Assembly (NCBI RefSeq): GCF_001262605.1
Contig: NZ_LGTC01000001.1
Location: forward strand, 5,652,001 to 5,716,000
Reading direction: 5' to 3'
Length of the DNA: 64,000 nucleotides
Origin: Pseudobacteroides cellulosolvens ATCC 35603 = DSM 2933
Lineage (GTDB): Bacteria > Bacillota > Clostridia > Acetivibrionales > DSM-2933
In this document: one piece after another, positions 1-7,759 of the stretch
How positions within the stretch are numbered: the stretch's first letter is position 1
How the letters are laid out: each line of letters opens with the position of its first letter
Translations under genes and position numbers: made by a program
Notes under the pieces: generated by a model
What the model saw: only the letters and a program-made list of their open reading frames with translations
Told to the model about the DNA's origin: nothing
The model's database searches: none

Positions 1-951
1 AGAACCTATAAATCTATCTACTAAAAGATCATCATTTATTACAGGAGGATATCCATCATTGGCCTGGAATTTGTATAGTGCCCCGGCCTTTTGGGTTTCC
101 TCCTTCAATATCTCTTCCATACTATCCTTAATATATTTACATATATCTGCATCAAAAGTTCTAATGGTACCCTTCAAAGTAACACTATCAGGAATAATAT
201 TGAAAGCACTTCCGGCATTAAAGCATGTAACAGTCAAAATTGCCTGTTTCAAGGAATTGTGGTTTGGTTTTACAATATTCCTAAACCTATCTACTATAGC
301 CGCCCCAATGGTTATGGGATTTACAGCATTCTCCGGCTGAGCCGCATGGCCGCTCTTTCCGACTATCTCAATCTCAAATTCAGATGGTGACGCCATTACA
401 GGTCCTTTTCTGACAGATATAAAGCCTGTGTTGATCAGCGGGCTCACATGAGCTCCAATTATAGCATCAACTTTGGGATTATCCAATACTCCTTCATTTA
501 CCATAACTTCTGCTCCTCCGAGCCCCTCTTCCGCTGGTTGGAATATCAGCTTGACATTGCCGTTCAAAAAATCCCTAAGCCTCACTAAAACATGTGCTGC
601 TCCCAGTACAATTGCCGTATGCCCATCATGACCGCAGGCATGCATTTTCCCCACATTTCTTGAAACAAATTCAAACATGTTTTCTTCCTTAATTGGAAGT
701 GCATCAATATCTGCTCTTATGGCAACCGTCTTTCCATTATCTTTCCCGTTAATAGTTGCAGCAAGGCCTGTTCCGGCAAACCCATAAACATCAAGCCCTA
801 ATTCTTCAAGAAAAGATCTTATGAGCCCGGAGGTCTTTATCTCATTAAACCCCAACTCAGGATATTTATGAATTTCCCTTCTTATTGAGACCAACCTATC
901 GAAAACCTCTTCTGAATAACTTTTAATTTTATCTGTCAGCAATTTTATCAC
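1..951 (-). CDS. M20 family amidohydrolase (N-acyl amino acid/peptide amidohydrolase type), C-terminus beyond window
   Basis: Metal-dependent cytosolic amidohydrolase of the M20D (IAA-amino acid hydrolase/hippuricase-like) family, expected to deacylate N-acyl amino acids or small peptides. 317 codons are visible and the frame is open to base 1, so roughly the last quarter is outside the window. Visible motifs are the metal-binding MHACGHDGH around residue 100, QPAEEG with the catalytic Glu, and GAHVSP. The lid/dimerisation segment with GKSGHAAQPE follows. The start is uncertain: the best candidate is GTG at 951, giving VIKLLTDKI; the nearby ATG frame stops after eight codons and no clear Shine-Dalgarno is seen. 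The substrate cannot be deduced. The family is secure from the motif order. Confidence 0.88.
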   Translation of the reverse strand, partial: MIKLLTDKIKSYSEEVFDRLVSIRREIHKYPELGFNEIKTSGLIRSFLEELGLDVYGFAGTGLAATINGKDNGKTVAIRADIDALPIKEENMFEFVSRNVGKMHACGHDGHTAIVLGAAHVLVRLRDFLNGNVKLIFQPAEEGLGGAEVMVNEGVLDNPKVDAIIGAHVSPLINTGFISVRKGPVMASPSEFEIEIVGKSGHAAQPENAVNPITIGAAIVDRFRNIVKPNHNSLKQAILTVTCFNAGSAFNIIPDSVTLKGTIRTFDADICKYIKDSMEEILKEETQKAGALYKFQANDGYPPVINDDLLVDRFIGS

Positions 952-1004
952 CCATTTATTATAAAATAATTGCTTAATTCAGTATAACAAATGCAATGAA
1001 AAAA

Positions 1005-1169
1005 TCAAATATAAATTTCCAAGATATCAATGCTAGGAACCTTAGTCTCTTTTTCCTGATAATATACGCATTCGGGGTTTGTAGAAATTGACGACATAGT
1101 GGTGTTCTCGAGGTTGCACATTCCATCTGCCTGATAAATACAGTTTAATGAACAGTTGATAGTAGTCAT
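1005..1169 (-). CDS. Small Cys-rich protein, 54 aa, DUF1540-like
   Basis: A 54-residue protein beginning MTTINCSLNCIYQADGMCN. The start is well supported by GGAGGTG seven bases before ATG. Cysteines lie at positions 6, 10, 18 and 34, in the order C-x3-C-x7-C-x15-C. This resembles the small clostridial DUF1540-like family (pattern C..NC.Y..DG.C), which is thought to bind a metal. From memory, short proteins like this are sometimes labelled hydroxymyristoyl-ACP dehydratase in clostridial genomes; nothing here supports an enzyme of that kind. It has no signal peptide or membrane segment. It sits downstream of the two-component locus on the same strand but 540 bp away, so it is probably a separate transcript. 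The function is unknown. Confidence 0.75.
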   Translation of the reverse strand: MTTINCSLNCIYQADGMCNLENTTMSSISTNPECVYYQEKETKVPSIDILEIYI

Positions 1170-1319
1170 AATAACACCTCCAAAAATATTGTTTCGGTTT
1201 TATTATGATAATATACAAACTCCATGCTTCATAATTTTTCCTAAAAGTTTCATTTCATATTTTAATCACACCTTAATATGCTATAATCTTTGCCATTTTC
1301 TCCGTTTACGGCAAATAAG

Positions 1320-1345
1320 CCGATATAGTAAAAGTACTATATCGG
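1320..1345. repeat. Perfect 11-bp inverted repeat in intergenic region
   Basis: CCGATATAGTA and its exact reverse complement TACTATATCGG are separated by AAAG. The hairpin lies about 150 bp upstream of the small Cys-rich gene, in the 540-bp gap 1170-1712, and has no T-run on either side. It may be an operator or a structured transcript element. The rest of the gap holds the hairpin at 1531-1590 and the terminator at 1687-1710; I see no supportable gene there. Confidence 0.5.
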
Positions 1346-1530
1346 GACCATAATTCCATGGCTATAAAAAAACATGAAACATTTTGATATTTTTACATAA
1401 TATATATTAGAATTGACTTCCGACTACTTACCTCTTTGATAAATATTGGCCCTTCATTTTTAACAAAGAATGGAAAAAGTGTTTTCTGGACTTCCTGAAC
1501 ATTAACAAAATCTCTTGGGATTTTGTCAAC

Positions 1531-1590
1531 TTTGATGGTTGTCCTGAGAAATTGCGGTGTAATATACACCATAATTCTCCAGACATCAAA
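1531..1590. repeat. Family B palindromic intergenic repeat, copy 1
   Basis: A 60-bp near-palindrome. Its outer arms are TTTGAT/ATCAAA, then GTC/GAC, then GAGAAATT/AATTCTC, then GGTGTA/TACACC around a three-base loop. The same core order (GTC, GARAAATTG, GTGTA, TACACCAT, ATT..C, GAC) recurs at 45282-45344 and, with an expanded loop, at 13079-13158. It lies 3' of the response regulator gene. A 77-codon open frame crosses it but is explained by the palindrome. Confidence 0.7.
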
Positions 1591-1686
1591 AAAGCTTGTT
1601 TATGCAACAAAATTTCATTGTAATTTTGCAGCTGCAAAACAAACTTCAGAAAATAATTCATTGTAGTCGGCAGTTGTTTATATAAA

Positions 1687-1710
1687 CCGCATCCCTTAAC
1701 GGGGATGCGG
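1687..1710 (-). terminator. Stem-loop just after the response regulator stop
   Basis: CCGCATCCC and GGGATGCGG form a perfect 9-bp GC-rich stem with a 6-base loop, starting 3 bp beyond the regulator stop on the minus strand. The tract after it (TTTATATAAAC) is only weakly T-rich, so termination efficiency is uncertain. Confidence 0.6.
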
Positions 1711-1712
1711 CA

Positions 1713-2405
1713 TTATACCTTAAATCGATATCCTATGCCCCAGATAGTTTCAATATACTGGGGTTTTGAGGTATCCATCTCAATCTTCTCCCTGACCTTC
1801 TTTATATGAACTGTAACTGTAGAGATATCTCCGCAAGCATCCATACCCCAAATTTTATCAAAAAGCTCATCCCTGGAAAAAACCCTGTTGGGGTTTTCTG
1901 CGAGGAATAAAAGCAAGTCAAACTCCTTGCCGGTAAAAACAAGTTCGTTGTTCTCAAGCCATACCCTGCGGGAGTCCTTTTCTATAACAAGATTTCTTAT
2001 ATTAATAGTAGTGCTTTTATTTTCTTTACTGCCTACAAGCCTTTCATAGCGTGCAATATGAGCTTTCACCCTTGCAACAAGTTCACTGGGGCTGAAAGGC
2101 TTTGTTATATAGTCATCTGCCCCCAGTCCCAGCCCTCTTATTTTGTCTATGTCTTCTTTTCTTGCTGAAACCATAAGTACAGGAATATTCTTAACCTCTC
2201 TGATTTTACGGCATATTTCAAAACCATCGATATTGGGAAGCATTAGATCCAGTATGATTAAATCAAATTCTTCGTTCTTTGCCCTGGCAAGTCCCCCATC
2301 ACCAGTCTTTTCAATAAGCACTTCATAACCGTCAATAGTTAGATAATCTCTTTGAAGCTCGGCTATGGTCACCTCATCCTCAATTATCAGAATCCTTTTT
2401 TTCAT
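1713..2405 (-). CDS. OmpR/PhoB-family response regulator
   Basis: DNA-binding response regulator of 230 residues, the usual length. The receiver domain (about 1-115) begins MKKRILIIEDE and has the phospho-acceptor in LIILDLMLPNIDG, the switch Ser in VSARKED and the Lys in YITKPFSP. The C-terminal winged helix (about 130-228) has FTGKEFDLLLFLAENPNRVFSR and ends in IWGIGYRF. I chose ATG at 2405 because GGTGAGGG lies just upstream; the GTG nine bases earlier would fall on that site. It overlaps the 3' end of the kinase gene by 26 bp, indicating translational coupling. As part of an ABC-transporter/TCS operon it probably controls that transporter in response to a cell-surface signal; this is inferred from context. 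Confidence 0.93.
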   Translation of the reverse strand: MKKRILIIEDEVTIAELQRDYLTIDGYEVLIEKTGDGGLARAKNEEFDLIILDLMLPNIDGFEICRKIREVKNIPVLMVSARKEDIDKIRGLGLGADDYITKPFSPSELVARVKAHIARYERLVGSKENKSTTINIRNLVIEKDSRRVWLENNELVFTGKEFDLLLFLAENPNRVFSRDELFDKIWGMDACGDISTVTVHIKKVREKIEMDTSKPQYIETIWGIGYRFKV

Positions 2406-3864
2406 TGCCCTCACCTATCTTTTCCAATTCAAAATATATGCCGGTACCCTTGCCAAATTCGCTCTCAGCCCAGATTTTTCCGCCATGCTCTTCTATTATC
2501 TGGCTTGCTATTGCAAGCCCAAGGCCGCTTCCGCCTTTTGATGTATTTCTTGATGGATCTGCCCTGTAGAATCTATTAAAAATATTTGGAAGGTACTCTT
2601 CTTTAATACCTTCTCCATTGTCCTGTATTCCTATTAAAACTTTATTACCCTTATCCTGAACATCTATATTTATATGACCTTCTTCTTTATCCATGTATTT
2701 TATAGAATTTTCAAATATATTTGCGATAACCCGTTTAAGTTTTTCCACATCAGCCTTTACCATTGTATTATCATCTAAATCGTAGCTGCTTGCAATACTT
2801 ATTCCCAACTTTTCCAACTCAATTTGATATTCATCCATCATGTCCTCAATAAAAATTTTTAAGTTGGCCTTGGAAAAATTAAAGGGTATCTTTTTTAGTG
2901 CCTGGTTTGAGTAAAATGTGAGATCATTAATAAGCCTATCCATATCAACTGCCTTTTTATAGACAATATCCAGGTATTTATCATTTTTCTCAGGTGTATC
3001 GGCAATACCATCACGCAAGCCCTCTACATGGCCTTTGATGGAGGTTATGGGCGTTTTGAGATCATGGGTGATACTGGCTATAAATTCATTTCGCTCTTCA
3101 TCGTACCTTAATTGCTGCTCAAGGGCGTCTTTGAGCCTTTGTCTCATTTCTTCAAATGCACGACAAACTGCTCCAACTTCATCTTTAGATTTCTCTGAAA
3201 TTTCAAAAGAAAGGTTTCCGTCCTTTATCTGTTCTACACCATATTTTAGCTTCCTAAGTGGTTTTACTATGCTTTGTGATACAATAAACGTCAGAACTCC
3301 ATTAGTAAATAATACAATCAATAAAAAGTATTTCATAAAATCCGACATGAAACTTGAAACAAATTTTCTTATAGGGCTTATATCAAAGAATATATAAAGG
3401 GTACACTGCTCACCGGTGGATAATTTGAAATCATGGTTGAAATATTGTATGTTATCATGATCTTTGGCGTGTTTTTCCTTATAGCTTTTATCTTCGGAAC
3501 GGCTTTCTGTACTAATCTTATTTTGAAATTTAAGACGGTCGATCTTTTCCGAGAGATAGTATATGTTATTGTTGACCACAAAGCCTATACCTGAATTTAA
3601 CGATTTCAGTTTATCATCAACACTTTTAAGGTAAGCCAGATCTTTCAGTTTATCAGGATTGTTTAATGTATCGTTGGATATGGTTATAAACTCCTTAAAT
3701 ATTTCCTGTGCCACCTTGTCAAACTGGTCCCCTGTTTTATGGTGCTCAAATCCAGTCTTGTCAAAGTTAACACCAATCAAAATAACGGCCAGTATCAGTG
3801 ATGAAATAAGTGGAATCATTATCATTAATATATTTGACAACAGTAGCTTTATCTTTATAGACAT
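2380..3864 (-). CDS. Membrane sensor histidine kinase
   Basis: 494-residue sensor kinase. A first membrane helix (about 8-30) is followed by an extracytoplasmic region (about 31-175) with no recognised domain, a second helix (about 178-198) and a HAMP segment ending near 250. The HisKA box FIASITHDLKTPITSIKGH carries the phospho-accepting His. The ATPase domain has N-box FENSIKY, then DNGEGI, FNRFYRAD and GGSGLGLAI. The start at 3864 is backed by GGGAGGA nine bases upstream. The partner is the overlapping response regulator. The upstream permease ends 66 bp before it, so transporter and TCS are probably one transcript. The ligand cannot be read from the sequence. Confidence 0.93.
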   Translation of the reverse strand: MSIKIKLLLSNILMIMIPLISSLILAVILIGVNFDKTGFEHHKTGDQFDKVAQEIFKEFITISNDTLNNPDKLKDLAYLKSVDDKLKSLNSGIGFVVNNNIYYLSEKIDRLKFQNKISTESRSEDKSYKEKHAKDHDNIQYFNHDFKLSTGEQCTLYIFFDISPIRKFVSSFMSDFMKYFLLIVLFTNGVLTFIVSQSIVKPLRKLKYGVEQIKDGNLSFEISEKSKDEVGAVCRAFEEMRQRLKDALEQQLRYDEERNEFIASITHDLKTPITSIKGHVEGLRDGIADTPEKNDKYLDIVYKKAVDMDRLINDLTFYSNQALKKIPFNFSKANLKIFIEDMMDEYQIELEKLGISIASSYDLDDNTMVKADVEKLKRVIANIFENSIKYMDKEEGHINIDVQDKGNKVLIGIQDNGEGIKEEYLPNIFNRFYRADPSRNTSKGGSGLGLAIASQIIEEHGGKIWAESEFGKGTGIYFELEKIGEGNEKKDSDN

Positions 3865-3930
3865 TTATAAAAATCCTCCCCGATACATTAGGAATGACTC
3901 AAATATAGCATTTAAGTCATTCTTTATCTT

Positions 3931-4680
3931 CTATATGTCCTTTTGCTCAAAAAGGTAGGTTCCGGCAAACATAAATATTATACCATAAGCAAGTATATAT
4001 AAAAATTCATTTATAACAAGTGTAAGGTCAACCCCGCTGTAAAAATTCTGATACCATGTCATGTAAGTTGTCGGTAAAAAAGATACTGCCTGAGGGACAA
4101 AAACCGCTACTACCGACATGAGAACTGAAGCAAGTATCATTATCACAACCGTTAAACTGCCGCTCCTTGTAAATTGCGCTGCAAATGCTGTTATTATCGC
4201 AACAAGCATCAGCGGTACTACTGCAAAAATATATGACATCAAGTTGTCAGGCAGTCTGGATATTATATCGTTAAAATTACCTCCAAAAAAACTTGCAATT
4301 AGGGATGCAACAAAAGTAGCCATTAATAGAGCCAGTATGCTGATTGCAATTGCCAGCATTTTTGAAATATATATTTTAATCCTTGAAATGGGTCTTACCA
4401 TTGACATTACAATTGAATTGTCGGCCAGTTCACCCGAAAACAAGTCACTTGTCAATAAAAGTACAAATAACGGCAGAAGTATTGATGACATTAAATTTAA
4501 TATAGTCACTGGAAGAGTTGAATTTTTAAAAAGTGAAACTCCAAAGTTACTGCCTGTGACCATATTAATAATGGATGCTGTTATTGCTACAAGCATTGAA
4601 ATGGAAAATAAAAATATAATCTTCTTTCTTTTAACAATTTTGTAGGTTTCGTTCGTAGTTCCAGCCATAATTGTGTTCAT
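3931..4680 (-). CDS. ABC-2 type transporter permease
   Basis: 249-residue integral membrane protein with about six hydrophobic segments (roughly 22-42, 58-80, 108-132, 148-170, 178-200 and 222-244). It is of the ABC-2 permease type found in bacteriocin-immunity, lantibiotic-resistance (LanEFG-like) and other export systems. The motif RPISRIKIYISK between helices 2 and 3 is typical of ABC-2 subunits. AAGGAGG nine bases before ATG fixes the start. It is encoded directly after the ATPase gene (14-bp gap) and presumably assembles with it. The substrate is unknown; a peptide or an antibiotic is the usual guess in this gene setting. Confidence 0.85.
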   Translation of the reverse strand: MNTIMAGTTNETYKIVKRKKIIFLFSISMLVAITASIINMVTGSNFGVSLFKNSTLPVTILNLMSSILLPLFVLLLTSDLFSGELADNSIVMSMVRPISRIKIYISKMLAIAISILALLMATFVASLIASFFGGNFNDIISRLPDNLMSYIFAVVPLMLVAIITAFAAQFTRSGSLTVVIMILASVLMSVVAVFVPQAVSFLPTTYMTWYQNFYSGVDLTLVINEFLYILAYGIIFMFAGTYLFEQKDI

Positions 4681-4694
4681 TCAAATCAGCCTCC

Positions 4695-5435
4695 TTATAT
4701 CGAGTCAATGGATTTTTTATTTGCACCATTAACCCTATCGATAAAATAATCTTCCAGTGAAACACCTATGTCCTTTACGTCTTGTACTATGCATGTATCC
4801 ACAATACTTCCATCTTTAATTATGAGGATCTTGTCACATAACATCTCTATCTCGTGAATCAGGTGACTCGAAATAAGGAAGCTTATCATAAATTCCTTTG
4901 ATAGTTCTGAAATAATTCGTCTTAGTTCCTTTGAACCCTCTATGTCAAGACCGTTTGCTGGTTCGTCAAGTATTACCAGTTTGGGATTTTGATATATGGC
5001 CATAGCAATTGCAAGCCTTTGCTTCATACCCAGGGAAAAGTTTCTCACCTTATCTTTCCTATACTTTTCAAGCCCTGTGATCTGGAGTACAACATCAATC
5101 CTTTCGGGGTCAATATCATTATAAAACCTTGATATAAGCTTCAGGTTGTCATAGCAGCTCATATTGCCTATTACTGAAGGTGTCTCTATAAGACAGCCTA
5201 CACCCCTTATGGCTTTTTCAAAATTTTCCGAAAGATCATGTCCGCAAATTCTTACTGTCCCCTTATCAATCCTCACAAGACCTGTTATGGACTTCATTAT
5301 TGTAGTTTTGCCCGATCCGTTGGGTCCAAGCAATCCAACCACTTCCCCAGGATATATGTCAAAATTGATATTACCAATCCCTCTGCCATTTCTATATTTC
5401 TTATGAAGATCTTTCACTTCCAATATTTTTTCCAT
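4695..5435 (-). CDS. ABC transporter ATP-binding protein
   Basis: 246-residue ATPase subunit. It has Walker A GLLGPNGSGKTT, signature FSLGMKQRLAIAMA, Walker B LVILDEPANGLD and the switch His in ISSHLIHEIE. The short C-terminal tail is typical of export ATPases paired with ABC-2 permeases. GGGGTG is spaced nine bases from ATG at 5435, so I prefer this over the in-frame GTG at 5447, which overlaps that site. It forms a transport unit with the permease downstream. The secreted-protein gene upstream ends 105 bp before it, with a hairpin in between. Confidence 0.92.
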   Translation of the reverse strand: MEKILEVKDLHKKYRNGRGIGNINFDIYPGEVVGLLGPNGSGKTTIMKSITGLVRIDKGTVRICGHDLSENFEKAIRGVGCLIETPSVIGNMSCYDNLKLISRFYNDIDPERIDVVLQITGLEKYRKDKVRNFSLGMKQRLAIAMAIYQNPKLVILDEPANGLDIEGSKELRRIISELSKEFMISFLISSHLIHEIEMLCDKILIIKDGSIVDTCIVQDVKDIGVSLEDYFIDRVNGANKKSIDSI

Positions 5436-5471
5436 AATAATATTCACCCCGTATTATATGTTTTACTCCAG

Positions 5472-5512
5472 GTATTTGGCAGTAGGTGATGCTTTAGATT
5501 ACTGCCAAATAC
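5472..5512. repeat. Perfect 13-bp inverted repeat between secreted-protein and ABC ATPase genes
   Basis: GTATTTGGCAGTA and TACTGCCAAATAC flank a 15-base loop. No T-run follows on the minus strand, so it is not a classic terminator. It could attenuate or stabilise the transcript between the two genes, or be a protein-binding site near the ABC promoter. Confidence 0.55.
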
Positions 5513-5539
5513 ATAAATCCGTCATTATAGTAAAATCAT

Positions 5540-6454
5540 TTATCTTTTATGACAATCAAATTCATCACTGGAAATTTCCTTAACTGTTTTACCTTCCAAA
5601 CTAACTGTATCCACTTTGGTTGAGCCAACTTCAGAAACAGTCATACTTAACTTCATCTCCTGCTCATGAACTATGTTGGCCTCATCTTTTCCGCTAACAC
5701 CAAACTCAACATCCAGCCCTTTAATGGTGTTGTCTTTGTCTACAGTTATTTTTACATCTACCTTTTCAGCCTTGATATCATTTGCAAGTTCCGGCATTGT
5801 GCAATCATCAGTATTTACACCAAAAATTTCATGTATTTTATCCTGCTTGTCAGCTTCATGTGATTTATCTTCTTTTACTGCCAATAATAAGTTTACAAGG
5901 GAAGGTATTTCATCTTTATCAAGGTCAATTCCAATCTGTTTTTCTCCATTATCCATTTCTTTTAGTGTAACCTGCTTCTTAAGGTCCCCAACCAGAGTAT
6001 CCATTATCTTTTCTCCTATGGCTTCCAGCTGCGGATTTTCATGTACATTATTATGTCGGCGACTTTGGTGTCTTTTTCCCTCATACTCATCGTTGCATTC
6101 AAGCTTATTGTAAACATTTGATGCAGTATCTTTAAAAACAACCTGATTCTTACTTCCATACAATGTATAGCTCTTATTCACCTTATCCGAATTGATTGCT
6201 ATTGTTCCGCTGTATAGGTGCTCCTCTTCATCTGCTTTAAACGTTGAGCTGATCTTTACCATATCCTTGCTATTATCACTAACTGAGCCCGAAACAGTAA
6301 ATGTGGCATTTTCTATGTTCCGTGAATTCCTAAATGCAGCCTTTAGCGTATCATAACCGCTAGGACCATCAGCTATGCTCATAAATGTTGATGTAATGAG
6401 CAGAGAGCCTCCAACAACCAATCCAATTCCTGTTCTAACTAATTTTTTATTCAT
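5540..6454 (-). CDS. Secreted protein of unknown function
   Basis: 304-residue exported protein that I cannot assign. An N-terminal signal or anchor (about residues 7-28, VRTGIGLVVGGSLLITSTFM) is followed by a hydrophilic, beta-rich mature region. The repeated alternation of short polar strands (FTVSGSVSDNSKDMVKISSTF, then a later KVDVKITVDKDNTIKGLDVEF) suggests a lipid- or ligand-binding beta sheet of the LolA/LppX kind; this is inference only. A charged segment near 130-142 (EGKRHQSRRHNNVHE) stands out. GAGGAGGA precedes ATG. It is the first gene before the ABC/TCS genes and lies behind four phased TTAAT repeats (6536-6573), so it may be a target or sensor component of that TCS. Confidence 0.7.
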   Translation of the reverse strand: MNKKLVRTGIGLVVGGSLLITSTFMSIADGPSGYDTLKAAFRNSRNIENATFTVSGSVSDNSKDMVKISSTFKADEEEHLYSGTIAINSDKVNKSYTLYGSKNQVVFKDTASNVYNKLECNDEYEGKRHQSRRHNNVHENPQLEAIGEKIMDTLVGDLKKQVTLKEMDNGEKQIGIDLDKDEIPSLVNLLLAVKEDKSHEADKQDKIHEIFGVNTDDCTMPELANDIKAEKVDVKITVDKDNTIKGLDVEFGVSGKDEANIVHEQEMKLSMTVSEVGSTKVDTVSLEGKTVKEISSDEFDCHKR

Positions 6455-6535
6455 TTTTTGTCCTCCTCGCTAATTTAATTTTTATTTACTACATTTTTAT
6501 ATTAACAACCGAAAATTAAATGGCTATAAAAGAAA

Positions 6536-6573
6536 AATTAAAAGAAAATTAAAAAGTATTAAAAAAGTATTAA
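6536..6573 (-). promoter_or_regulatory. Candidate response-regulator box: four phased TTAAT repeats
   Basis: Read on the minus strand, TTAATA, TTAATA, TTAATT and TTAATT begin at intervals of 11, 10 and 11 bp upstream of the secreted-protein/ABC/TCS genes. OmpR/PhoB-type regulators bind direct repeats at about this spacing, and the operon encodes one. The region is very AT-rich, so chance similarity is possible. Confidence 0.4.
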
Positions 6574-6602
6574 CTTAGCAACCAATAAAACATTACTTTC
6601 AG

Positions 6603-6637
6603 TTGACAACATTCCTAACATATGTTACTATTAACAT
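6603..6637 (+). promoter_or_regulatory. Sigma-A promoter overlapped by PadR-type operator
   Basis: TTGACA (6603-6608), a 17-bp spacer and TACTAT (6626-6631) form a strong promoter 30 bp before the padR-like gene. The -10 box is covered by the dyad TATGTTA-CTAT-TAACATA (6621-6638), which contains ATGT-N8-ACAT, the half-site layout known for PadR operators. This suggests direct autorepression. Confidence 0.72.
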
Positions 6638-6666
6638 AGTCAATATAATAAAAACGAGGTGTTACT

Positions 6667-7584
6667 ATGTCAATTAAGTATGCAATACTGGGGTTACTAA
6701 GCTGGAAGCCATTTAGTGGATATGATATGAAGAAAGTGTTTGAAGAGTCTTCAACCATGTACTGGTCGGGCAACAACAACCAAATATATAAGTCACTGGT
6801 TCAGCTGACTGAGGAAGGTCTTGTAACAAATGAAGTTCAGCATCAGGAAAATTCCCCTTCAAAAAAGCTTTATTTCATAACCGAAGATGGGTTGGCAGAA
6901 TTGAAAGAATGGGTTCTATCTTCTCCAGAATTACCGGAATTGAAGAATACTTTCCTAATACAATTGTCATGGGCCTATCAATTGGATGATGGTGAGTTGA
7001 AAAAAATTATTGCAAATTATGAGAACAGTGTAAAAATGCAGCTTGTGCTTCAACAGGAAAAAATACGCCGCGGAATAAATTCACCAAATAGAAACCATCG
7101 TGAAACCCTTTTATGGGACATGATTAATGAAAATACACTATCATTTTACAGAAATGAAATTGCATGGATTCAAAATTTGCATAAAGAACTTTTCGGCAAA
7201 GAAAAAGGTGGGGAGGGAAGTAACATGGAATGGAAATGTGTTGTTAATAGTGACAAAAAATATGTTGAATGCATCAGTGCAGCAAATCCTTTAGGCAGCG
7301 AACAGGATGCTCTAGATATAATTGCTTTATGCGGTGATAACGATACTAACCTGCTTATGCTTCATGAAAGGGCACTCTCAGAAGACTTCTTCAAGCTTAA
7401 AACAAAAATTGCAGGTGCCATGCTGCAAAAATTCGCTAACTACCGTATGAAGGTTGCTCTTGTTATTTCTAAGGATATAATAGGTAAGAGTAAATTTAAG
7501 GAGATGGCATCTGAAGCGAACAGAGGAAGCCAATTCAGAGTTTTTAACACTAAGGAAGATGCTGAAGTATGGCTTGTTGGTTAG
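6667..7584 (+). CDS. PadR family transcriptional regulator with C-terminal DUF4180 domain
   Basis: 305-residue cytoplasmic regulator. Residues 1-85 form the PadR winged helix (MSIKYAILGLLSWKPFSGYD, then GNNNQIYKSLVQLTEEGLV and KKLYFITEDGLAEL). A helical Vir-like dimerisation region follows to about 185. Residues about 190-303 match DUF4180 (from the EWKCVVNSDKKYVEC segment to DAEVWLV), which is known fused to PadR proteins but has no defined ligand. GAGGTG lies eight bases before ATG. The gene stands alone between divergent and downstream units. The PadR-type dyad on its own promoter suggests autorepression; other targets are not visible here. Confidence 0.88.
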   Translation: MSIKYAILGLLSWKPFSGYDMKKVFEESSTMYWSGNNNQIYKSLVQLTEEGLVTNEVQHQENSPSKKLYFITEDGLAELKEWVLSSPELPELKNTFLIQLSWAYQLDDGELKKIIANYENSVKMQLVLQQEKIRRGINSPNRNHRETLLWDMINENTLSFYRNEIAWIQNLHKELFGKEKGGEGSNMEWKCVVNSDKKYVECISAANPLGSEQDALDIIALCGDNDTNLLMLHERALSEDFFKLKTKIAGAMLQKFANYRMKVALVISKDIIGKSKFKEMASEANRGSQFRVFNTKEDAEVWLVG

Positions 7585-7614
7585 AAGAATAATATTCTCC
7601 TCTGCTGTTTATTT

Positions 7615-7658
7615 TTTTACAAACAGTTCATAATTGTGTAAAAAATCTATTCTATAAT
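7615..7658 (+). promoter_or_regulatory. Candidate htrA promoter with dyad
   Basis: TATAAT (7653-7658) lies about 100 bp before the htrA start. No good -35 hexamer is present; instead a dyad TTTTACA (7615-7621)/TGTAAAA (7637-7643) occupies the upstream region. This looks like an activator-dependent promoter, but no regulator can be named from the site alone. Confidence 0.4.
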
Positions 7659-7759
7659 AAAATTATCAACAATGACGATAACTATATTAAAGGTGTTGCA
7701 AAAGCTCACTTTATAAACATTGAAAATAATAGAATAAACACAGGAGAGGAGAATATATT

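Noticed and set aside
1428..1661. 77-codon minus-strand frame 3' of the response regulator
   Set aside because: It crosses the family B palindrome, has no ribosome site and no recognisable protein sequence.
5472..5512. Terminator between the secreted-protein gene and the ABC genes
   Set aside because: Perfect stem but no T-run on the minus strand; listed as an inverted repeat instead.
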